64,000 nt of DNA from CAKZLS01 sp963771545 (GCA_963771545.1 CAVYTX010000002.1:1-64000), one strand, 5' to 3'; positions 20,664 through 29,126 are shown, counted from the stretch's first letter. Translations and numbers: made by a program. The notes: a model not told the origin generated them from the sequence alone.

Positions 20664-21157
20664 AGCTCACATCGCCCTACGAATCACGCAGCCCATATAT
20701 CTCGTAGTAAGCAAGGGGGTCAGAACTCGTTTGAAAATCAATTGACTCTGACCCCTTGATCCGCTCGCCGTCGCCGGTTCTGGTTTGCCACGCTGCGCTC
20801 GCAAAGACGGAACGACGGACGGTTCCGGCGGCCGCCTTGAAATCCGGGCGCGCATAGGATATCATTCTTACGTGGTCGGCATCTAGATCCCGCCCGGGCC
20901 GGAACTCGTTAATTGGAACGAACGGTTCAATATGACGACAAATGACGACATCGAAAGCGGAATGATCCAGGGTCGGAACGGCGTGTTTTGTTTGTTTTCA
21001 GTGACTTACGTCGTTACGGAGCGAGAATAAGCACTCTTGAATGTACAAGCGGTTTCAATGGGTTCCAGACAAAAATGACGACAAATGATGACAAATGACG
21101 ACATTTCGGCCTGTTTTATTTCGGGCCAATGAAATCAAGCGCTTAGCAAATGTCAAG
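20664..21157. other. Non-coding stretch between the accessory genes and the IS66 element
   Basis: About 490 bp without a believable gene. It holds an inverted repeat at 20716-20755 and clusters of the short motif TGACGACA near 20934-20955 and 21075-21103, described separately. Confidence 0.4.
20716..20755. repeat. REP-like inverted repeat GGGGTCAGA / TCTGACCCC
   Basis: Perfect 9-bp arms (20716-20724 and 20747-20755) enclose a 22-bp AT-rich loop containing AATTGACTCTGACCCC. This sequence is a familiar dispersed extragenic palindrome type in Proteobacteria, where it is associated with REP-type transposases; here it is a single copy. Confidence 0.5.
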
Positions 21158-22885
21158 GTAACAGGGGCAAAACACCGGGCGGTCAGGCGGGGGAGGCTCT
21201 CGCTCGGACGAGATCGGGGAGGGGCGGGATTTCCGGGGCGTCGGGCGCGTGGAGGCGGTCGCCGAGGTAGGTCCAGAACGATATCCCGAGTTTCCGGCAG
21301 GTTTTCATCAGGCCGAGGAAGGCGTCGCGGCAGTCGCGGCCGACGTCGGAACGGGTTCCGGCGGAGATCTTGCGCCGCGTGACCTGGCAGCGGATGTCGT
21401 TTTCGGAGCCGTTGGTGTGCAGCGGGATCTCGGGCCGGTCTAGAACGGCAAGCAACTCTTGCTTGTTGGCGTGCAACCGGCGCAGCAGCCGATCGAGGGT
21501 GACAAAGCCGGTGCGGGTGGTGAACAGGGCGTCGAAACGTCGCGCGAGGTCCGCCTTGCGCCGGGCCGACGGCCGCTTCCGGTAGGCCTTGAGGTCGGCA
21601 TAGAGCCGCCAGACGCGGGCGCGGATGCGCGTCACGGCCCGGCGCTGGCGGTCGTTGAAGGTGTCCAGCTTGTGGATCAGGCGCTCGGCGTGCACCCAGC
21701 AGAGCGCGTGGCGGCCGACGTTGAACTGGCCGGCGTCGTCGCTGAGGATGACGGCGTCGCCCAGCAAGCCGTGGTCGACGATGCTGCCCCACAGCGCCCC
21801 CTCGGTGGCGACGCGGACCGGGTCCGGGGCGACCTTGAGGCCGGTGAGGCCGAGGCGTCGAGATGGGCGGTCCACGCCGCCGCGTCCGCGAAGCGCTTGC
21901 CGTCGTCCGCCGCCAGCCGGGCGATCAGCGGACCCGCCAGGCCGCCCCGCGCGCATGAAGGCCAGCGCGGCGCCGTTGACCACGTAGTCGCCGTGTCCGG
22001 CGCGCAGCAGTTCGAGGAAGTTCCGCCGGCTCTTGGAGCCGGTGGTGGCGAACCAGGTGAAGTGGTCGTTGCCGATCTGGGTGCAGGTTCCGTTCGTCGC
22101 CTTGTGACGGGCCCCCGTGTCGTCGGCGCTGATCCACGCCGCCGTCTCCAGCCCGGCCCGCAGAACCGCGCGCGCCTCGTCGACAAAGGGCTCTTGGCCA
22201 TCGATGAGCAGGCGCCCCAACTGCCGCTCCGAGAGCTCACCCCGAGGTCGCGAAGGTGCGCGAGCAGCCCCGGACCCGTCATCCGCCCCTGGTGGTAGAG
22301 CGCCAGCACGGTGCGCCGCAACTCCGCGCCCACATGGCCGCGCACCCCGCACGGCAGCGGCGCCACGATCGTCTCTCCGTCCGGCGTCTTCCAGCGTTCG
22401 CGGCGATAGCGGATCGTGATCGGCCGGACCACCAGGTCCTGAACCACCGTCGTCTCGTAGCCCTTGAACCGCGAGCCCGGCGGCGCGTCGATCCTGATCA
22501 CCCGTTCCTCGGTGACGAGCATCCGCTTGGCCCCGCGCCCACGGCGCTTTATGGTCTTGCCGTCCTTCGGCTTACCATCCGTCGCCGCCTCCATCCCACT
22601 CGGACGGATCTTGGGCCGACCCTTCAGACCCTTGAGGCGGGCAATCTCGTCGCGCAGCGCCGCGGTCTCCGCCCGCAAAGCCGAAATCTCTTCGAGAAGC
22701 CGCAAAACCAGCTTCTTGAGTTCGTCAACCGCTCAGATCGTCAACATCCGGTATCGAGCCGGCCATGGCGATAGTGAATCACATCCGACCGCGCGGCCAA
22801 ACCAAGATCCCGCATGACCGATCATTTCGAGGCCGACATGTGACTTCTCGGACTCACCACATGCCCGGGATTTTGCCCCTGTTAC
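21158..22885. mobile_element. IS66-family insertion sequence (ISBst12-like, transposase only)
   Basis: The ends are imperfect inverted repeats: left GTAACAGGGGCAAAACACCGGGC at 21158-21180 matches the reverse complement of 22863-22885 except for two or three bases near the inner part. Between them lies a single leftward transposase gene and no tnpA or tnpB, as in the ISBst12 group of IS66. A target duplication could not be defined with confidence because the flanks (TGTCAAG / ATGTCAAG) are similar but not identical. Confidence 0.7.
21183..22705 (-). pseudogene. IS66-family transposase (TnpC), interrupted by about three indels
   Basis: The N-terminus is a leucine-rich coiled coil (RLLEEISALRAETAALRDEI), followed by a basic linker and a zinc/IS66 core (RYRRERWKTPDGETI). 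The DDE core is visible: SADDTGARH, LSDDAGQFNVGRHALCWVHAERL and HTNGSENDIR, with the C-terminal FLGLMKTCRKLGISFW. The frame changes near 22240 (between HLRDLGV and LSERQLGRLL), near 21955 and near 21865. The start is unclear: the coiled coil reads further upstream without an ATG. It is either inactive or miscalled by sequencing. Confidence 0.8.
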
Positions 22886-23022
22886 ATGTCAAGTCGTCAA
22901 GTGTCGTCTTTTTTGCGAAAAATGTCGTTATTTTCAGCCTTTTTTTGACGACACGTGTCGTCATGGCGCCCGCAAACACATGACGTTGCCACAGGGGCGC
23001 TTAGGCTTTCATGGCGGCGCCG

Positions 23023-23331
23023 TCAGTTCTTCGACACCAGAACCTTTCCGTACTTGGAGTTGTCATTGTAGACCAGCATGGCCGTGATGTCCTTCTTTTC
23101 CACGGCCGCCACGATTCCCACCTCTTCGGCAAGAAAGCGGTATTGGGTGTCTTCGACATTCGCGGGACCGACGCTGCCATTATAGGACCATTTGATCAAA
23201 GCGGCGTCGTAAGTGCCGGCGGGTACGGTGACCTTGTAGGCGCCGACGTAGCTATAGATGACATCAAGCGAGCCCTGGTGCGTCAAATCGCCCGGATCGC
23301 CGAGATCATAGACTTTCACGCCGACTGTCAT
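23023..23331 (-). CDS. Hypothetical protein, probably the C-terminal part of a larger one
   Basis: A 102-residue beta-rich frame (VYSYVGAYKVTVPAGTYDA, KWSYNGSVGPANVEDTQYRF, then MLVYNDNSKYGKVL). The pattern resembles secreted DUF3108-like proteins, but those have an N-terminal signal and a longer first half, absent here. Immediately upstream, another frame reads DFERYELREKAGK up to the ATG, suggesting that the gene once extended further and is now truncated or frameshifted. I cannot name a function. Confidence 0.4.
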   Translation of the reverse strand: MTVGVKVYDLGDPGDLTHQGSLDVIYSYVGAYKVTVPAGTYDAALIKWSYNGSVGPANVEDTQYRFLAEEVGIVAAVEKKDITAMLVYNDNSKYGKVLVSKN

Positions 23332-23404
23332 TTGCCGGCTTTCTCCCGGAGTTCATACCGCTCAAAATCATCGGTTCCGGTGGAGCGTACCGAACAATGA
23401 CTCC

Positions 23405-23515
23405 CTAGCCCAAATCCTGTTCGCTGACGACCGACAGGTCGCCATTACCGGATTGCCGGACATAATACACCGACAAAATGGCGCAGATTGGTATTGGGCC
23501 ACGCGGTCGTTTCAT
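23405..23515 (-). CDS. Possible 36-residue small protein
   Basis: An ATG at 23513-23515 preceded by GGAGGGACGAT, a strong ribosome binding site at good spacing, opens a 36-codon frame (MKRPRGPIPICAILSV, then YYVRQSGNGDLSVV) ending TAG at 23405. The ribosome binding site is the main evidence. It may instead be the remnant of a gene that continued into the fragment on its left. Confidence 0.3.
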   Translation of the reverse strand: MKRPRGPIPICAILSVYYVRQSGNGDLSVVSEQDLG

Positions 23516-23714
23516 ATCGTCCCTCCAACACGGGCATCAAGCGTTCCCCGGCATCAAGCGTTCCCAGGTCTGTTGTCATAGCGCCGCCATGATAGCCCGC
23601 GATATCCGAAACTGCACGATACGTTTCCATGGAACCTTGAAAGCGGAGTGACGGGCATGGCTGGTCGAGGGAACAATGGGTTCCTATCCGTGAGCATTGG
23701 TATAAGTTGCCAGT

Positions 23715-24263
23715 ATGAAACCGCCATGGCGCAACACACGATGCCACCGGATCCGCTTTGCGGCCACTGCTGGCGCCCTAATGATCATGGGGCTGCTGGC
23801 GGCGGGGCCGGTCCGTGCGGCCACTGCCAGCTACGCCACCTACATGCGAATCCACGGCGACTGGTCGGTCCAGTGTGGCTTCGACGAGCCCACGGGCCGG
23901 CAATGGTGCGATCTCAAGGCTCCGCCGCCGACGCTGGGACTGACGCGGAGCGCGATCGAAATTCGGAGCGCGGAGCAAGGGGGCGATGTGGTCAAGGTGC
24001 GCATCGGTCATCCCATCAGCCCGGGGTCTCCGGTTTACCTGCGGGTGGACGCCACCGCCCCGCATCAAGCCCTGCCGTCCCGGACCGGCGAGGCCGAGTG
24101 GAGCGGTGACGCCGCGGCGATGATCCTCCGCGAACTCGGCGCCGGCCGCCGCGTGGCCCTGCGTTCGTTCGTGGGGATACCGGCCAAGTCCCGCGACGAG
24201 TGGTACTCGCTCGAGCTGTTCGATCAGGCGCTTCTCGACTACCGGGCCAAGACCGGGTTCTGA
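23715..24263 (+). CDS. Invasion-associated locus B (IalB)-like periplasmic protein
   Basis: A 182-residue protein with a basic N-terminus and hydrophobic segment (ATAGALMIMGLLAAGPVRA), a likely signal peptide. The start of the mature part, YMRIHGDWSVQCGF, followed by WCDLKAP, matches the DW-V-C signature of the IalB family of small periplasmic beta-proteins common in Alphaproteobacteria. Its molecular function is unknown; IalB itself is linked to host-cell invasion in Bartonella, but most homologues are in free-living bacteria. It lies 70 bp before the dioxygenase gene in the same direction. Confidence 0.65.
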   Translation: MKPPWRNTRCHRIRFAATAGALMIMGLLAAGPVRAATASYATYMRIHGDWSVQCGFDEPTGRQWCDLKAPPPTLGLTRSAIEIRSAEQGGDVVKVRIGHPISPGSPVYLRVDATAPHQALPSRTGEAEWSGDAAAMILRELGAGRRVALRSFVGIPAKSRDEWYSLELFDQALLDYRAKTGF

Positions 24264-24333
24264 ATTCGAGCGATAACAGCTTGAACGGCGGCCACGTCAA
24301 TCGCATCTTTTCTGCCATGAACGAGAGTTGTCC

Positions 24334-24981
24334 ATGAGTGATTCGTGGTTGTTGACACGCAGAGATTTTGTCGCGGGTGCCGTGGCGGCCGCGGCCTTGG
24401 GTGTTTCGCGATCGGGGACGGCGGCTCTCTCTCTCGTGCCGACGGCAAGACAGACGACGGGTCCGTTTTACCCACGGGCCAAGCCTTTGGATTCGGACGC
24501 CGATCTCGTCCACGTGGCCGGACGACCGGGGCCCGCGAAGGGTACGGTCACGCGTATCGTCGGGCGTGTTCTCGATCCGCGTGGCCGGGAGGTGCCGGGC
24601 GCGTTGGTGGAGATCTGGCAATGCGATGCTCTGGGCCGGTACCATCATCCGAGGGATGGGGGCGGCCTCGATCCCAACTTCCAGGGGTACGGACGCGCCC
24701 AGACGGGCGGGCAGGGGGGGTACGAATTTCGCACCATTCGGCCGGTGCCCTATCCCGGCCGGACACCGCACATCCATTTCGCCGTCTCGTCGCGCGATTT
24801 TCCGCCGTTGACCACGCAGATGTACGTCGCCGGCGAGCCCCTGAACGAGGGTGATTTTGTTCTTAGCAAGATCCGCGATCCGCTGGCCAGGTCGAGTGTG
24901 ATCGTGGCTCTCGACCCGGACCCGCGTGGCGAACCCGGTTCGCTGCTGGGAACCTTCGATATCGTGCTCGGCGAGGCATGA
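24334..24981 (+). CDS. Intradiol ring-cleavage dioxygenase, Tat-exported
   Basis: A 215-residue protein from the ATG at 24334. It has a Tat signal (LTRRDFVAGAVAAAALG) and then the dioxygenase beta-sandwich. The iron(III) ligands can be placed at Tyr in GRYHHP, Tyr in PVPYPGRTP and two His in PHIHF, the Tyr2His2 pattern of catechol and protocatechuate dioxygenases. The TTGPFYP motif near the start is also typical. Family members open aromatic diols between the hydroxyls; exported single-gene versions are common and their natural substrates are poorly known. No beta-ketoadipate genes are nearby. Confidence 0.85.
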   Translation: MSDSWLLTRRDFVAGAVAAAALGVSRSGTAALSLVPTARQTTGPFYPRAKPLDSDADLVHVAGRPGPAKGTVTRIVGRVLDPRGREVPGALVEIWQCDALGRYHHPRDGGGLDPNFQGYGRAQTGGQGGYEFRTIRPVPYPGRTPHIHFAVSSRDFPPLTTQMYVAGEPLNEGDFVLSKIRDPLARSSVIVALDPDPRGEPGSLLGTFDIVLGEA

Positions 24982-25058
24982 AACGACCGCAAGGCGCGAG
25001 ATTTGCCGTGGGGTGGCCAGGTCACGCGACCATTGGCCACCCCGCCGGCGTCATCTGG

Positions 25059-25241
25059 TTAGAAGCTCCAAGGATCGTGAGGGGCTAGAATGGGAGAATC
25101 GATTTCATTCGCCAGGACGCCGAACCTGGCGTTGAACAGCGGCGATGAGTGGGTCGCGGGCTCGCGTGTCATGAACGAGTTGGGTACGACCGGATAGAAT
25201 ACGGCTTCGACGGCGTTGGTTTCGATGTTGTGGATAACCAT
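25059..25241 (-). CDS. Small hypothetical protein (60 residues)
   Basis: The ATG at 25241 has a strong AAAGGAG 8 bp upstream, which supports real translation. The product (MVIHNIETNAVEAVFYPVV, later NARFGVLANEIDSPILAP) ends in PHDPWSF and has no Cys, signal peptide or membrane segment. I do not recognise it. The open frame continues upstream to 25559 through the palindromic element, but that part is repeat sequence and not credible as protein. It is 73 bp from the element's left end. Confidence 0.5.
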   Translation of the reverse strand: MVIHNIETNAVEAVFYPVVPNSFMTREPATHSSPLFNARFGVLANEIDSPILAPHDPWSF

Positions 25242-25314
25242 TCGCCAAACTCCTTTCGTTAGTCCTGTATCGAGTATCAGGCGCTTGCCAGGGTGGTTGC
25301 GACACCCGGGCCTT

Positions 25315-25578
25315 ATACCAACGGTCACTAATAATGACCCCTTGTGACGGCCTATCGAGGTTTCCGGCAAGGAGCGTGGCGCGCGGTGATGCGGGAGCAT
25401 CATAAGCGCCGCGCGACGCCGTCCGGAAACCTCGAAAGGCCGCCCGCAGGGTTGTGTTTCACGCATCCTCGGGGCGTCGAGACCGCTTGACAATGGGTCC
25501 CCATCGCCGGTGCGGACCCTCCTGCCGAGGATGCGTGAAACACGATCACAAGGGGTCATTATAAGTGACCATTGGTAT
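25315..25578. repeat. Palindromic three-hairpin element, copy 1 (264 bp)
   Basis: The terminal arms (ATACCAACGGTCACTAATAA at the left and its near-complement ending GACCATTGGTAT at the right) pair over about 29 bp with two mismatches. Inside are two long hairpins: A, with arms GGCCTATCGAGGTTTCCGG and CCGGAAACCTCGAAAGGCC (one mismatch), and B, with perfect 19-bp arms GTGTTTCACGCATCCTCGG and CCGAGGATGCGTGAAACAC. Two more copies occur in this window. It lies between a small gene and a hypothetical gene. Confidence 0.9.
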
Positions 25579-25834
25579 TACATCCGCCATCTGGCTTTAT
25601 ATCCCCTTAATGTCAATAGGACCTTCTCACGGGTATCTTGTGAACGTCGCGGGACGGCGGGCGCTTCATTCCGGTTGTGCGGTCCAGCAATCTTCCGTTT
25701 TTCAGACCGTTAGCGGTTACGTGCGGGAAGGCGATTTAGATGTTCTTTTTTGGCCCGGCACACATTTCCATTCCGTGGAGTGTGACCTCAATGGCACAAT
25801 TCCGGCCGGGATTGTCATGAACCCGTCGCGATTT

Positions 25835-26161
25835 TCAACCCTTGGCTTCGTGCAAGAGCGCCGCGTCGGAGGCGCGGATCATTGCGCGCGCGATGTCCAG
25901 CCAGAACGGCTTTTCGATCGCGTTGGCGGTCTCCCATTTGAGCCTTTTCTCGTCGTGAAGCGCTTCATAGAGGGTTCGCGCCGCGTCCTGAACGCGTTCC
26001 GGCGCCGGGTCCTCGCCGAGCAGCGTGGTGAGCCCGGTCCTCAGCGCGGCGTCGGCAATGTCTTCGTGCGAATACGAGGCTTTCCCGCCGGCCAGCTCGA
26101 TCAGCATTTCGCCGATGGTGTCGGCGGCTTCATCGACGGCCGTGTTCCATTGCTTACTCAT
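25835..26161 (-). CDS. Hypothetical helical protein
   Basis: A 108-residue, acidic, helix-rich protein (MSKQWNTAVDEAADTIGEM, then LYEALHDEKRLKWETANAIE) with no signal peptide, membrane segment or metal motif. GGGGGCG lies a few bases before the ATG. Codon use is like that of its neighbours and the sequence looks genuinely coding, but I do not recognise a family. It is the next gene to the left of, and in the same direction as, the epimerase, 136 bp apart. Confidence 0.5.
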   Translation of the reverse strand: MSKQWNTAVDEAADTIGEMLIELAGGKASYSHEDIADAALRTGLTTLLGEDPAPERVQDAARTLYEALHDEKRLKWETANAIEKPFWLDIARAMIRASDAALLHEAKG

Positions 26162-26297
26162 GTGCGCCCCCGGTCGGTATCGGTCTGAACTGGGTTCACG
26201 ACTGTGACCAAACGCCGGGAGCGGCGCAAGGCGGAGATGAGCCGGTCAACGGTATTTCGTGTTCGGACTTAAAATCGGGTCGACCATCGGTGCGCGG

Positions 26298-27350
26298 TTA
26301 ATATGCGACGGCTTTCTTGGCTGTCCATCGCAGCGTCCCGTCCAGGTCCCCGCGTGCGAGCAGGTGCTTGAGGTGGGCGCCGCGGCTGAATAGGGAACTT
26401 TCGAGCGTTTCCAGCGTCAAGCGCTCGTCCCGGTATGCATGAAACAATTGCTGGGTGCCCCTGCGCACGTGCCAGCGTGGTTGGAATGCGGGCAGCGTCC
26501 GTTTCAGAGACTTGAAATTGACCCGATACCGGGGCCGGTCCAACTCGGTCTCGGCATCGGCGGGATGGTCGACGCGGCAGCGCGGCATGACGTCGGCCAC
26601 GATTTCGGCGATTTCGCGCACGCGATAGTTGTCCTCGTTCCGGCCGACGTTGAAGACCCGGTTGTGGACGCGTTCACGCGGCGCGTCCAGGACCGCGATG
26701 AAGGCGCGTGAGATGTCTTGGACATGGACGAAGGGACGCCAAGCCGCGGCATCGCTTTCGAGCGAGAGGTGTCTGGCGACAAAGGCCCGGGCGACGAAGT
26801 TGTTGACCGTTAGGCCGAGCCGCAACCGGGGCGAGGCCCCGTAGGCCTCGGCGTTGCGCAGGAAGGTTGGGCTGAAGGCCGGATCGGCCAGTTCGGCGAT
26901 GCCCTGTTCGGCCCGAGCCTTGGATATCTCGAATGGGGTGACGGGATCGCACGGGCTGGTTTCGTCCAGCATTCCGATCTGTTGTGCCGCGTAGCCGCCG
27001 CAGGACGACGAGAAGACAAACCGGGAGACGCGGGCTTCCTTGGCGAGCCGCGCAAGCCGGGCCGAGGCCAGATGATTGATCTCGAACGTGAGGCTCGGTT
27101 CGATCGCGCATAGGTCCTCGCTCGAAAGCCCGGCCAGATGGATAATCGCGTCGAAGCCGGCCAGGTCCCTTGCCCCGATATCGCGAATGTCTTGATAAAC
27201 GGTCTGTATCTCCGGCCGCGTTCGGCCGTACGCGCAGTCGGTGAACAAGCCGCTGTCCATTCCGACAACGTCGTGCCCGGCCCCGACCAGCATCGGAGCG
27301 AGGACGCCGCCGATATACCCTTCGTGCCCGGTGACAAGAACGCGCATCAT
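26298..27350 (-). CDS. NAD-dependent epimerase/dehydratase (extended SDR)
   Basis: A 350-residue Rossmann protein starting MMRVLVTGHEGYIGGVL, with the GxxGxxG nucleotide-binding motif (GHEGYIG), DIRD, IIHLAGLS and the FVFSSSCGGYAAQ active-site strand. Such enzymes change nucleotide sugars (epimerase, dehydratase or decarboxylase). The position of the usual catalytic YxxxK reads PFEISKARAE, so Phe replaces the catalytic Tyr while Lys is kept. The later RNAEAYGASPRLR and HVQDISRAF motifs are normal. It may be inactive as a classical SDR or use another residue. No other sugar genes are nearby. Confidence 0.8.
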   Translation of the reverse strand: MMRVLVTGHEGYIGGVLAPMLVGAGHDVVGMDSGLFTDCAYGRTRPEIQTVYQDIRDIGARDLAGFDAIIHLAGLSSEDLCAIEPSLTFEINHLASARLARLAKEARVSRFVFSSSCGGYAAQQIGMLDETSPCDPVTPFEISKARAEQGIAELADPAFSPTFLRNAEAYGASPRLRLGLTVNNFVARAFVARHLSLESDAAAWRPFVHVQDISRAFIAVLDAPRERVHNRVFNVGRNEDNYRVREIAEIVADVMPRCRVDHPADAETELDRPRYRVNFKSLKRTLPAFQPRWHVRRGTQQLFHAYRDERLTLETLESSLFSRGAHLKHLLARGDLDGTLRWTAKKAVAY

Positions 27351-27631
27351 TTTGCTCCAAACCTTGCGGACCGCCGCTGTCCGGCCAGACGCAAGGGTAT
27401 CAGAGCGGAATTTAAAACTTCGTTATCCGTGAACGGCGTTTGGGGGTTTGCGCCCTTTCTCGTCCACAGTGCTTCGCATCTCGAGCGCCATGGCGTCGGC
27501 GAACCCGGCTACTACCCTCACGTGTTCGTGATTCCGTTTGATTCGCGCGATCGGCGTCTCCTCTGCCATCGTGGGTCATGAACTGAGAATTCGAATCGTT
27601 TGCATCCATAGGGTACCGAGGAGGACACGCC

Positions 27632-27976
27632 GTGAAACCGATCAAGTCGAAGCTTTTTTCAGCATCCGTGATCCCGATGGCCGCCGCCGCCGGTCTAGCC
27701 ATGGGCGGCGGGTTTGTGACCACCGCTCCCAGTTACGCGAAGGGCGTGGGCCAGGACGTGACCATTGACCTGCCGGCACCCAAGACGCGCGCCGGCGGCC
27801 TGCGGCTTGCCAGTTGCAGCCCGTGCAAGGCGAAGGCGCCGTGCACTCCGTGCGCCGCCAAAAACCCATGCGCCGCCAAAAACCCATGCGCCGCCAACAA
27901 CCCATGCGCGGCCAAGAATCCATGCGCGGCGAAAAACTCGTGCGCGGCCAAGAATCCTTGTGCAGCGAAGCAATAG
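27632..27976 (+). CDS. Exported small Cys-rich repeat protein
   Basis: A 114-residue protein with a GTG start after a strong GAGGAGG. The first roughly 35 residues form a signal-like segment (SVIPMAAAAGLAMGGGF). The C-terminal half is repeats of CAAKNP, with ten Cys in total (SCSPC, APCTPC, then CAAKNPC units). The regular spacing of Cys with Lys and no aromatic residues suggests metal binding in the cell envelope, copper being one candidate, but no metal can be named from sequence. Its N-terminus resembles that of the next gene, so the two are likely related and may act together. A perfect hairpin follows the stop codon. Confidence 0.6.
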   Translation: MKPIKSKLFSASVIPMAAAAGLAMGGGFVTTAPSYAKGVGQDVTIDLPAPKTRAGGLRLASCSPCKAKAPCTPCAAKNPCAAKNPCAANNPCAAKNPCAAKNSCAAKNPCAAKQ

Positions 27977-27985
27977 CCCGGCGGA

Positions 27986-28013
27986 GAAACGCCGCTCTCC
28001 GGGGCGGCGTTTC
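27986..28013 (+). other. Strong hairpin between the two Cys-rich genes
   Basis: Perfect 10-bp arms GAAACGCCGC and GCGGCGTTTC with an 8-base loop, just after the first gene's stop codon. No T-run follows, so it may be a partial terminator or an mRNA-stability element setting different levels of the two proteins. Confidence 0.5.
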
Positions 28014-28060
28014 GCATTGCGGAAGATTGCAAGCAGCCGTATCGCGGGAGATCTCTGGTC

Positions 28061-29032
28061 ATGAAATCGCTTAGAGGAAAGATCTTAAGCAGCACCTTCA
28101 TTCCGATTGTGGCCGGCGACGGCATGGCGGTGGTCGGTGTTATTGCCGAGCCGCCGAGCGCGCATGCGGTGACGGGGGCCAAGCCATGGACGGCGCCGCT
28201 GCCGGTGGCGAAACGTAAGGCGGCGAACCTTCAACTGGTTGCGTGTAATCCATGCGCCGCGAAGAACCCGTGCAATCCGTGTGCACCCAAGAACCCCTGT
28301 AACCCGTGCGCGGCCGCCAATCCTTGCAATCCCTGCGCCGCGGGCGGCCGGGCGGTATCGGAAAAATGCATGGTTCCGAGGCTGGCATCGGCGGCAAAGG
28401 GCAATCCTTGCAACCCCTGCGCCGCCAAAAATCCCTGCAACCCGTGCGCGGCGAAAAATCCGTGCGCGGCCACCAGTCCGTGTAGCGTCGCGAATCCCTG
28501 TAATCCGTGTGGCGCCGTTGAATCCGTGGACATCACCTCGGAGGAGGCGGAAACTGTTTACGCCTGTCTACGGGGCGACATGGCCGCCGCATACGACAAG
28601 GCCGGCTTGGCTCAGGTGCGGGGCTACCAGCAATGGACCAATGTCGCGGCGGTACCCTATCAGTCCGCCACCCATGGCAGCCGCTACGTCAACAATTACG
28701 CGAACGCGACCGGCGCTCCCCGTTATAGCCAGTTCGAAGAGGTTGGAACCATGCCGTCCGGCTCGGTGATTGCAAAGGGTAGCTTCGTGGTCAACACGAA
28801 CGGAACGGTCGCGATCGGCCCCTTGTTCATCATGGAAAAAATGCCGGGCGGCTTCAACGCCGGGACTCACGACTGGCGGTATACCATGGTCATGCCCAAC
28901 GGTGGCGTCTTCGGGACCACCGGCGGCGACGGATCGGCCAACGTCCAATTCTGCGCGGAATGTCACGCGGCCGTTGCCGAGAGCGCCGACAGTCTGTTTT
29001 TCCTTCCGGAGGAATTCCGGGCCAAGTTCTGA
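28061..29032 (+). CDS. Cys-rich NPC-repeat protein with a cytochrome P460 c-heme domain
   Basis: A 323-residue exported protein. An N-terminal signal-like segment (SSTFIPIVAGDGMAVVGV) resembles that of the preceding gene. Residues about 60-155 hold repeats CNPCAAKNPC with 17 Cys. The C-terminal 160 residues (RGYQQWTNVAAVPYQSATHG, then YTMVMPNGGVFG) end with CAECH at about 298-302, a CxxCH c-heme site, and match the cytochrome P460 family. P460 proteins hold an unusual heme and oxidise hydroxylamine or nitric oxide, or detoxify them; the many homologues outside ammonia oxidisers are of unknown role. The repeats may bind metal or pass electrons. Confidence 0.75.
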   Translation: MKSLRGKILSSTFIPIVAGDGMAVVGVIAEPPSAHAVTGAKPWTAPLPVAKRKAANLQLVACNPCAAKNPCNPCAPKNPCNPCAAANPCNPCAAGGRAVSEKCMVPRLASAAKGNPCNPCAAKNPCNPCAAKNPCAATSPCSVANPCNPCGAVESVDITSEEAETVYACLRGDMAAAYDKAGLAQVRGYQQWTNVAAVPYQSATHGSRYVNNYANATGAPRYSQFEEVGTMPSGSVIAKGSFVVNTNGTVAIGPLFIMEKMPGGFNAGTHDWRYTMVMPNGGVFGTTGGDGSANVQFCAECHAAVAESADSLFFLPEEFRAKF

Positions 29033-29098
29033 TTCCTGGTTTTGTTGCGCGTGATTTTTCCTCCGAGTGGTTGCCCTGTCCTGAAATCACGAGCACAG

Positions 29099-29126
29099 CG
29101 GCGGTCGAAAGGCCGCCGTCTTTTTT
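29099..29126 (+). terminator. Intrinsic terminator after the P460-domain gene
   Basis: Stem CGGCGGTC/GGCCGCCG with a GAAA loop followed by TCTTTTTT, 67 bp after the stop codon. Confidence 0.85.

Noticed and set aside
23528..23566. Tandem copy of GGCATCAAGCGTTCCC
   Set aside because: A single 17-bp duplication with no further copies; too little to call an element.
25315..25559. Protein coded across the palindromic element (frames sharing RMRET...EVSGRRRAALMM in copies 1 and 2)
   Set aside because: The frame is produced by the inverted-repeat sequence, lacks an ATG in copy 3 and merges into unrelated genes; structure and not coding explains its conservation.
27840..28520. Short tandem DNA repeats as a CRISPR or VNTR
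   Set aside because: They code the CAAKNPC/CNPC protein repeats in frame and are explained by the protein.
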